From assembly GCF_036884655.1 (NCBI RefSeq), contig NC_088342.1, positions 30,435,001-30,499,000 on the forward strand: a DNA stretch of 64,000 bases. Direction: 5' to 3'. Source of the DNA: Musa acuminata AAA Group. Its lineage: Eukaryota; Streptophyta; Magnoliopsida; Zingiberales; Musaceae. Both the position numbers and the translations under genes were made by a program. The first letter of the stretch is position 1; every line of letters starts with the position of its first letter. The notes under the pieces are model-generated. The model was not told where the DNA came from and did not search any database. It was given only the letters and a program-made list of their open reading frames with translations. This document shows positions 57,201-64,000 of the stretch, piece by piece.

Positions 57201-57663
57201 TATGCTGGATGTCAAGATAGTAGGAAATCTACTTCGGACCACGTTTATATGTTGGCTAGTGGAGTGATTTCTTGGCGTAGTGCTAAGTAATCTCTTATTA
57301 CTTCTTCCACTATGGCAATAGAATTTGGTTGTTTTGAGGTGTTAAATCATAGAATTTAGCTGAGGAATTTTATAACAGGGCTGCAAATAGTATATGGGAT
57401 TGAAAGACTACTAAAGATATATTGTAATAACAAATCAGCTGTTTTATACTCTAACAATAATAGGAGCTCGACTAAGTCAAAACATATTGACATTAAGTTC
57501 CTAGTTGTGAAAGAAAGGGTACAAGATAAATATATTTCTATAGAACACTTAGGAACAAACTTTATGATGACAGATCTTCTCACAAAAGGTGTAATACCCA
57601 AGGTATTTCATAAGCATACTGCTCATATGGGTATATCAGAATTTAAGGAAACTTCAGTTTAGT
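54251..57663 (+). pseudogene. Copia gag-pol relic (Tnt1-94-like), many stops
   Basis: Order: degenerate zinc knuckle (FFYKKSRHLKMDC, ~54350), protease (WLDSGTTTNISVSMQDCL, ~54483), GAG-pre-integrase (FVVPSFRRNLIYVSYLDKFG), integrase (54905-55650: [42 protein letters not shown]), RT (56265-56800: RLVAKGYTQKEW, HQIDVKITFLNGNIDE, LYMDDTLLVTND, GDASFILGIQI) and RNase H (56950-57650: PYASVVGSLMYAQVCTRPDI, SDYAGCQDSRKSTS, FMMTDLLTKG). The second integrase Asp is Asn (RSNSGGEY). More than ten stops or shifts. Most of gag is absent. Confidence 0.9.
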
Positions 57664-58066
57664 GGGAGTCTGTCATATGTTTGTTGTATATTCTATGCTA
57701 GATTCTATATTTGTACAGATATTTTTCTGATCAGAAATAAAGCTTCAGTTTATTATATTTTATACATTATAGTTATTAAAGTTGTTAATGATCTCATAAA
57801 TATAAAGTTGGATTAGTTAAAAATTGACATGTACAAATCACATTCATGTAATTTTCATGCTACACATTTGATAATTGATCTATGTCATTTGATTCTGTTA
57901 ATGTTAGTGATCATTGATGGGTTTAGCTATGATTGATATAGCGAAGACCGCTTTAGTTCTATATTAATATGGCCAATGGACGAGATTGTTTTGTATGTCC
58001 TATTTAATAATAGCAACAGTTTTGAGCTCATAAAGTATAGCACATTTATAAAGATATATATGTGAC

Positions 58067-58078
58067 TCAGTGGGAGAT
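58067..58078 (+). other. Polypurine tract of second Copia element
   Basis: CTCAGTGGGAGA next to TATTAGAATTTT. A second purine run, AGTGGGAGTCTG, lies at the pol end (57661). Confidence 0.7.
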
Positions 58079-58675
58079 TATTAGAATTTTAAGGGTCACA
58101 TATGTATAATTAAATATGTTAAGTCATTATTTTGATTAGCCAAAATAAAAGTGATCTAATTAAAGTAAAATTATTTAGCTAAGGGACATAATTATTATGA
58201 AAATTAATTGTATGGATACCATTAGTTATATTTTTAACTTAATGACGAGATAAATTAGGAATATGAAACCCTTGAGGCATAATTATAAATTCATCAATTA
58301 TGAATATAATCATAATTGTAGATTAATTAGTTATGACTATAAATAAGGTTATGATCCCCGGTTGTAGAATCTAATAAAATTTCTCTTCACTCGTCAAAGA
58401 GAAATCTAAAGTTCTTAAGGATATTTTGTAATTGGAAGATCAAATCACCGATTAATTCATAAAATACTCTAATGGATTCATCCGGTACACTTCCATGTTA
58501 ATATGTTTCTTAATTATTGTAGGATTTCATGCATGTTATTATGAATTTAAAATATTTTATGGAAATATTTTAAAATCTTGTTTCGGATCTATAAAGCATG
58601 TTTGAATCAAAATTCGGTTCGTTGGTTCTATAAAATATTTGTTTGATCCATATTTAATTATTAAAATTTCTAACA
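58079..58675 (+). repeat. 3' LTR of second Copia element, 597 bp
   Basis: Starts TATTAGAATTTT (TG changed to TA) and ends AAAATTTCTAACA, an inverted terminal repeat of about 12 bases. No 5' partner is left in the window. ATTAA follows (58676-58680). Confidence 0.8.
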
Positions 58676-59060
58676 ATTAATATGTTAAAGCTTGAATACG
58701 ATCAATTCAAGAGCAGATGTAATTCAATCGACGAAATCTGATTGACGAAGAAGCAGATGCAGAGATCAGTTACTCTGTATCGATTAAGAGAAACCTTTTC
58801 CTTTTCTTCTTCTCACGATTTCTCTGTCATCGGGGAGATGAAAAGGCGTTGGCAAACGAGTCGCTCACCATAGTCGGATAAAGACGAAGGGGGAAGACGG
58901 AAAGGAAGAGAGGGAGTCAGAGAGGCGACAGGTTTAAATATCTCTCAACCCCAACTGAGGATCCGGTGTCATTGCTTGAGACGTCTTCCATCGTCTGATC
59001 TTGATCGAACGGGTCTTCATTTTCATATGTTTTTTTATTTTGTCTAGCATGCTAATCCTG
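58676..59060 (-). promoter_or_regulatory. Possible orphan promoter and 5' leader
   Basis: On the minus strand this reads like the start of a plant gene: GGATCC-containing upstream DNA, a TATTTAAA box (58940-58933), a CT-rich leader and ATGGTGAGC at 58871 opening a frame of only 14 codons, then a second CT-rich stretch. Gene sequence would be expected at lower coordinates, but the Copia 3' LTR begins at 58675. Interpretation is tentative. Confidence 0.35.
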
Positions 59061-60107
59061 CTTATCCAAAAATAATAAGTGAGCTAAATGAGTTGTTTAG
59101 TTTTTATTTATTTGCATGTTAATCCTTAAAAATGTGACACTCATCAAATTTTGGGCTTCAACAAAATTTAGAAAAAGTATTGCTTTTTCAACCCCATTAG
59201 AGAGAGAATAAAAATTCAAATTGCCATTAATTGTCCTTCAAAATTATTATTATGAATTTTTTTATTGCAATATTTCTTCCAAAAACATTATAATATTATA
59301 TATGTATACAAAAATTTAGAGTGATGCATATGAAAGATTTTAAATATTTGAAGAATATATATACATAAAATTTATTTTTTTCAAAAAATTATGTATTAAC
59401 ATTTCGAGGGGGCAAATATGCTGTTTCAAAACCCTAAAACGATAGTTATCGAAAACCCCAGAAAACAAAAAAAAATCATCAATGAGAGTGTTGGCACACA
59501 ATCTAAGTGGATATTATTTGCTTCCGTTCCGTCCAACCCAGCAGGTTGCAGCACATAAATGTCCTCACTGCACATTGATCAAGCCAGCAGCAATATGATA
59601 TTGGGATCGGACAATGCGGCAGACATCACGCTGGTGAGTCCAGTCCACGAATCCACACAACTTTTCTCTGCATATTTGTCATCAATGACACCTCCCACAA
59701 AACAATTTTGTGATGAGTGTGGATCATTTTCCTTTTACACAAAATATTGATCTGAAATACTATAATAATAGTGCATCAAATTCGTTTACCATTGTTTATG
59801 GATTTGAAATTTCATCTGATAAATTATACAAATTTAACTGATAAAGATTTTTACATTTAATTTTAAGATCCTAAATCTCATATTTACCATTTAACCTTTT
59901 GTCAAAAAAAAAATTCTTTTATTTCTGTTTTTGAGGGGATGGGTCAAACTTTCCCTTTGTTCAGATTCTTCTTCTGTCTTCAGTCTCATTTCAACAAGAA
60001 ATTTAGGATTTATGTAGAGGAAGGAAAAATAATAATGTGGTTGACAGCATATATGGACAGGTGTGGAATGGAAGTTCTTTTGTAGAATTACTTTCCTAAT
60101 TTCCTTG

Positions 60108-60111
<4 letters not shown>
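59061..60111. other. Intergenic, no gene recognised
   Basis: AT-rich. A 63-codon plus frame (59559-59750) begins MSSLHIDQASSN; no family known and no splice context supports it. Confidence 0.4.

Positions 60112-60193
<82 letters not shown>
60112..60193. repeat. (TA)n(CA)n microsatellite
   Basis: About 35 TA units followed by five CA units. Confidence 0.95.
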
Positions 60194-61210
60194 AATATAT
60201 TGGTGGGTAGATAATTTCTGTCAGCTGTTCCCACAAATTTCCTTTGATGTTTCTATCTGTGTGATAATTTTTTTGTTTGATGTGAGATTAAATTTTGTGT
60301 CACTGTAGGATGTTAAGAGCTATGTAATAGTGCATATATCTGCCATCTGAGCTGCTACTGACTTGCCCGCTCTTTGGTTATTCTCAACAAAATGATGGTT
60401 GGTAAATGATTTTTACGTACTTCTTTTCACAGATTTCCTTGGATCTTTGTGTCTGTGTGATAATGTTCTTTTGATGTAAGTCAAAGTTTTATTTTCTTAT
60501 ATGATGTTTAGAACTCTGAATAAAACATATATCTGTTTAAACATAAATGATGAAATTGTTCCTCCATTGAACATAAATGATAATTTATTCAAGTGAACGT
60601 TTTGCATATCTATTGATTCCAAATTGATCATTCGGACCTTTTTAATTCATAAATGAAAAAGAAAGGGCTGCGAAAACAATTAATACAGAATATTTATTGG
60701 CTCCTCCAAACTTTGACATTCTATAAATGTTTATGCTCCTCGAACATCACATTTGTTCTTGAATAAGCCTTTCACCATCTCCAATAATTCTTGAGAAAGA
60801 AAGCACCATCAGAAGGTCATGTCATGTGGCTGCTAATCTGTTTCTCCATTCACTCCTACTATTTTTGAGAAAAAAAATGTCATAAATTGAGAGACAGAGA
60901 AAAATAAACCAGCAGTATCTGAATATTATTTGCAGCAAAAAGAAAAATCACGAAAGAGAGTTGGAAGGTTGACAATGTTCTGTGATCAAGCAATGTTTTC
61001 CGGACATAAAACATGGTTTAAGAAAACTAGATCCTGAGTTATCCAACTGGAGAATGGATAAAAGAAGCACATAAAACTTGATATGGAATCTAGTTTATGG
61101 AACATATATAACTACTTCACAGCTCTTGATCAAGATGATAAAGGAATCGAAAGACAATTGGCTTATTTCCTCTGTGAGCCTGTGTTGCAAGCATGTTAAG
61201 TAAGATCTAC
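60194..61210. other. Intergenic, no gene recognised
   Basis: Mixed AT-rich DNA. Two loosely similar blocks (60210-60310 and 60410-60500, both with TTTCCTTTGATGTTT/TTTCCTTGGATCTTT and CTGTGTGATAAT) suggest an old ~200-base duplication. No coding motif. Confidence 0.35.
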
Positions 61211-61375
61211 TGATCCAGTGCTACATCAATCAAGCTTGTTGAAGTGGTGGTGTCTCTTGCAGTTAAATGTCAAACCAAGTGCTGCGAGATTTAATGATCC
61301 AGTGCTTCATCAAACTTGTTAAGTGTTGGTGTTTCTTGCTGTTAAAAGTCAAACCAAGTGCTGCTTTTCTGGTCC
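61211..61375. repeat. 84-bp tandem duplication
   Basis: TGATCCAGTGCTACATCAATC at 61211 and TGATCCAGTGCTTCATCAAAC at 61295 begin parallel units that both end in GTCAAACCAAGTGCTGC. About 85% alike by eye. Confidence 0.85.
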
Positions 61376-62403
61376 ATATCATGAACAAGGATGCTGGTTT
61401 TAAGAGAATTGGCCCAAGAATAGCATAAAGAAAACAATTTTTAACCACTAAAAATTGGATAATTATTATGAACAGAGCATGAAAAGACTAGGGAGAATGA
61501 ATTGCATACAAAAGAAAGTCCAGTACTCAACAAGATGTTCAAAAAATGTTTGAGACATTTTGCTTAGCCAACCTAGAAAAGAACATACACGGTGTAACAT
61601 GTTAAGATGTAATTGGCATATAACATAGATTCAGTGTTACCTATAATTTGTTGGAATGTTTCGGAAAGTCCGTGAAACTACACAAATATATTGTCTCGGT
61701 TTCTTGTTCTTGTAGATTTGTATTAAATGTGTATTGAAAAGTATAATAACTTTTAGTCAACATGAACATCAAACAACAGCGCAAAAATGTACATTTGTTG
61801 CGAATAAACCCTAAAATGAAGTCTTCTTTTAGTTTGAACATAGTGAGCAATGGTTAACCAACACAACGGGAGCAGAAAACTAAACGACATTAAGTCTTCT
61901 TTTAGTTTGGACATAGTGATTGATATCCGAGGGGCTAAAATGCATAATAGATTTTGGAAGAAAGTTGATAGTAGGAAAGGAACGAACACACGATAAAACT
62001 TTAATAAGATCGAAAAAAAAAAAATCATCATCAAATTTAAAATCACAAAGAGATACAGAAAGATCATCACCCCAAGGATAATAAACAAATATACAGAACT
62101 AAAAACAAAAGACTCACCACTCAAGGATGCATCCAAGAGATACAGAGTTTAAGAGAACACTCCAAGAGAGCTTCTGTTAATATAATCAGTTTCTAAACTC
62201 CTCTCTAACCCCTAAACATCAAAATAAGTACTAGTGCATGAAATAACTCTTCATACATAGGAAATTTCAAAATTAAATGTTTCATTCCCGGTAACAAACT
62301 TTTTTATTGCATTCCTTAGTCACCAAGAAAAACACCTTGAAATAGCTGTAACTTTATCTAAGGAATGTGCTAATTAGTTGTTATATTTAAGTGGGCTAAG
62401 TTG
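61376..62403 (-). repeat. Downstream flank/possible LTR of Gypsy element
   Basis: Non-coding. AAGTCTTCTTTTAGTTTG occurs twice (61817, 61892). The part at 62000-62290 resembles 41690-42060 and lies where the 3' LTR of the minus-strand Gypsy element should be, but no TG/CA end or polypurine tract is clear. Confidence 0.35.
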
Positions 62404-64000
62404 AAAACTATGAGGCAACATTGTGGGCTGAAAACAATATCATAGCATCAGCAAGGTTCATATGAGCATATTGTAGCAAATTAGGCACTCCCGTGTCAAT
62501 TTCCCCTTGTTGAAACAGACTTATCCTTAAGTCCTTGTTTGTTTCGTCAACATGATTATGAAAAGGACTTAAATCAACCACGTTAAATATTGGGGACACT
62601 CCGTAATCTTCTGGTAGCTCGATCTAATAAGCATTTTTGCTAACTCTCTTAAGCATCCTAAATGGACTATTAGTCTTTGGTTTCAATTTTTCAAATTTGC
62701 CTAGTAGAAACCTCTCCTTAGATGAATATAGATCAAATCACCTACATTAAACTCCACATGTTTTCTATGTTTGTTGGTGCTTTTCTATGGTTGCTTTAAC
62801 ACTCTCATGCAGCTTCTTTATTTGCTTAACTCTCTCATCAACATCTCCACTAAATTACTTAGTTATTGAATGAGGGACCAAGTCTAAAGGATAAGTAGGA
62901 TTAGCAACATAAACAACCTCAAAAGGACTCTTACCAATGCTATGATGCATGGAACGATCGTAGACAAACTTAATTTGTGGAAGAATGAGATATCATTGCT
63001 TAATGTTCTCGCCAACATAGCTTCTAAGTAAGTTTCTCAAGCTTCTGTTCGTTATTTTAATTTGCCCATCGGTTTGTGGATGAAGCGAGCTACTGAAATT
63101 CAAAGAAGTACCCAACTTCCTCTAAAGAGTTCTCCAAAAAATGACTAAGAAATTTTGAATCTCAATCGGACACCATACTTTTTGGAATACCATGCAATTT
63201 AATAATCTCCTTAAAATATAAATTAGCAATATAAGATGCATCATTCGATTTATTGTAGGAATAAAGTGAGATATTTTTTAAAATCTATCAATAACAACCA
63301 TGATAGAATCCTTATTTCTTTGAGTTCTTGGTAGTCTCAAAACGAAATCAAGACTCACCTCTTCCTATGGATCATTTGGCACTAGCAATGGAGTGTTCAA
63401 ACTAGAATGTTGTTTTTGCTAAATGATACACTCGGCATTGCTTTACATGTCTCTCCACATCTCTGAACATCTTAGGCTAATAGAAATTTGATTAAATAAG
63501 AGCTAGAATCTTATCCTTACCAAAATGCCCTCCTAAAACACCACCATGAGCTTCAGTTAGAATTACTTGTCTCAAAGAACAAGATGGAACACACAATGTA
63601 TTAGCTCGAAAAAGAAAACCATCAAAGATAGAAAATTATTAAAATGAACATGATTTGCAATTCTACCATATTGAGCCGAAATCTATATCATTCTCATATA
63701 GATCTTTGAACGTCTCAAATCCAACCACTTTGACTTTCATTGCTAATAATAAAGAATGCTTTCTGCTTAATGTGTCAACAACTACATTTTGAGCATCAGA
63801 TTTGTGCTTGATTATAAAGTTATAAGATTGCAAGAACTCTACCCAAGCTAGATGCCTCTTGTTTAGCTTGTATTGTTGATTAATGAACTTTAAAGCCTCA
63901 TGATCAGAATATAGGATAAATGACTTTGCAAGAAGATACTAACTCCAATAAGATTACGCTCAATAAATGACATAAAACTCCTTGTCGAATACTTTCTTCT
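62404..64000 (-). pseudogene. Ty3/Gypsy RNase H-integrase relic, cut by window edge
   Basis: Reads from the right edge on the minus strand: RNase H end (LYSDHEALKFINQQYKLNKRHLA split over ~63925-63855, then AWVEFLQSYNFIIKHK), spacer with DTLSRKHSLL and GFETFKDLY, integrase zinc finger (EAHGGVLGGHFGKDKILALI; RDVERHVKQCRVYHLAK, where the second Cys is Tyr), core (KLHGIPKSMVSD, DSKFLSHFLE), IGKSPFEVVY and C-terminal GKFEKLKPK, AY*IELPEDYGVSPIFNVV, DLSPFH (62600-62540). Many stops. The RT, protease and gag should lie beyond 64000. No chromodomain is visible after the C terminus. Confidence 0.88.

Noticed and set aside
62404..64000. Endogenous pararetrovirus (for example badnavirus-like) in place of Gypsy
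   Set aside because: RNase H followed by integrase with a zinc finger and DD(E)-type core identifies Ty3/Gypsy; pararetroviruses lack integrase.

Overview
The window is nuclear DNA of a flowering plant, probably a monocot; a Zingiberales (banana/ginger) source is plausible but not shown. The reasons are an intron-containing NPF transporter gene, plant-type LTR retrotransposons primed by initiator tRNA-Met (TGGTATCAGAGC sites), very AT-rich intergenic DNA and long TA, CA and GA microsatellites. I see no bacterial, viral or organellar segment and no CRISPR array.

Positions 1-34,424 are a stack of nested LTR retrotransposons. The oldest layer ('family R') has LTRs of about 3.0 kb and a non-coding internal region of about 1.77 kb, arranged LTR-internal-LTR-internal-LTR. 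Into it went copies of a second family ('family G') that keeps a Copia-type gag (UBN2-like) but no pol: 807-6775, 8932-16305, a solo LTR at 16545-18097 and 20649-31659. Family G itself hosts a third, GC-richer non-autonomous element ('family L') at 26069-30624. Because family R is present twice, several insertions can be compared with an empty paralogous site, which gives exact boundaries and target-site duplications (ATGTC, TTAAG, AAATG/AAATA).

Positions 34,425-45,540 are the gene-bearing part. The one intact gene is a five-exon NRT1/PTR (NPF) transporter on the minus strand, coding span 37462-40581, 586 codons, most like the NPF4.3/NPF4.4 branch, with a TATA box and a poly(A) signal in suitable places. 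Upstream (34.58-35.84 kb) is a decayed, unidentified protein-coding remnant.

Positions 45,541-64,000 are retrotransposon-rich again: a minus-strand Copia RT/RNase H relic, a second family L copy, a tandem short-LTR element, two decayed plus-strand Copia polyproteins (51.6-53.7 and 54.3-57.7 kb, the second with a 3' LTR), a possible orphan promoter/5' leader beside that LTR, about 3 kb with no recognisable gene, and a decayed minus-strand Ty3/Gypsy pol running off the right edge.

The least ordinary observations are the gag-only family with one shared truncation point and repeated polypurine tracts, an integration flanked by a perfect 5-bp duplication whose two ends are both LTR 3' ends, and an NPF4 protein with Ser in place of a proline conserved in nitrate-transporting relatives. 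All calls were made by eye; percentages and counts are hand counts.
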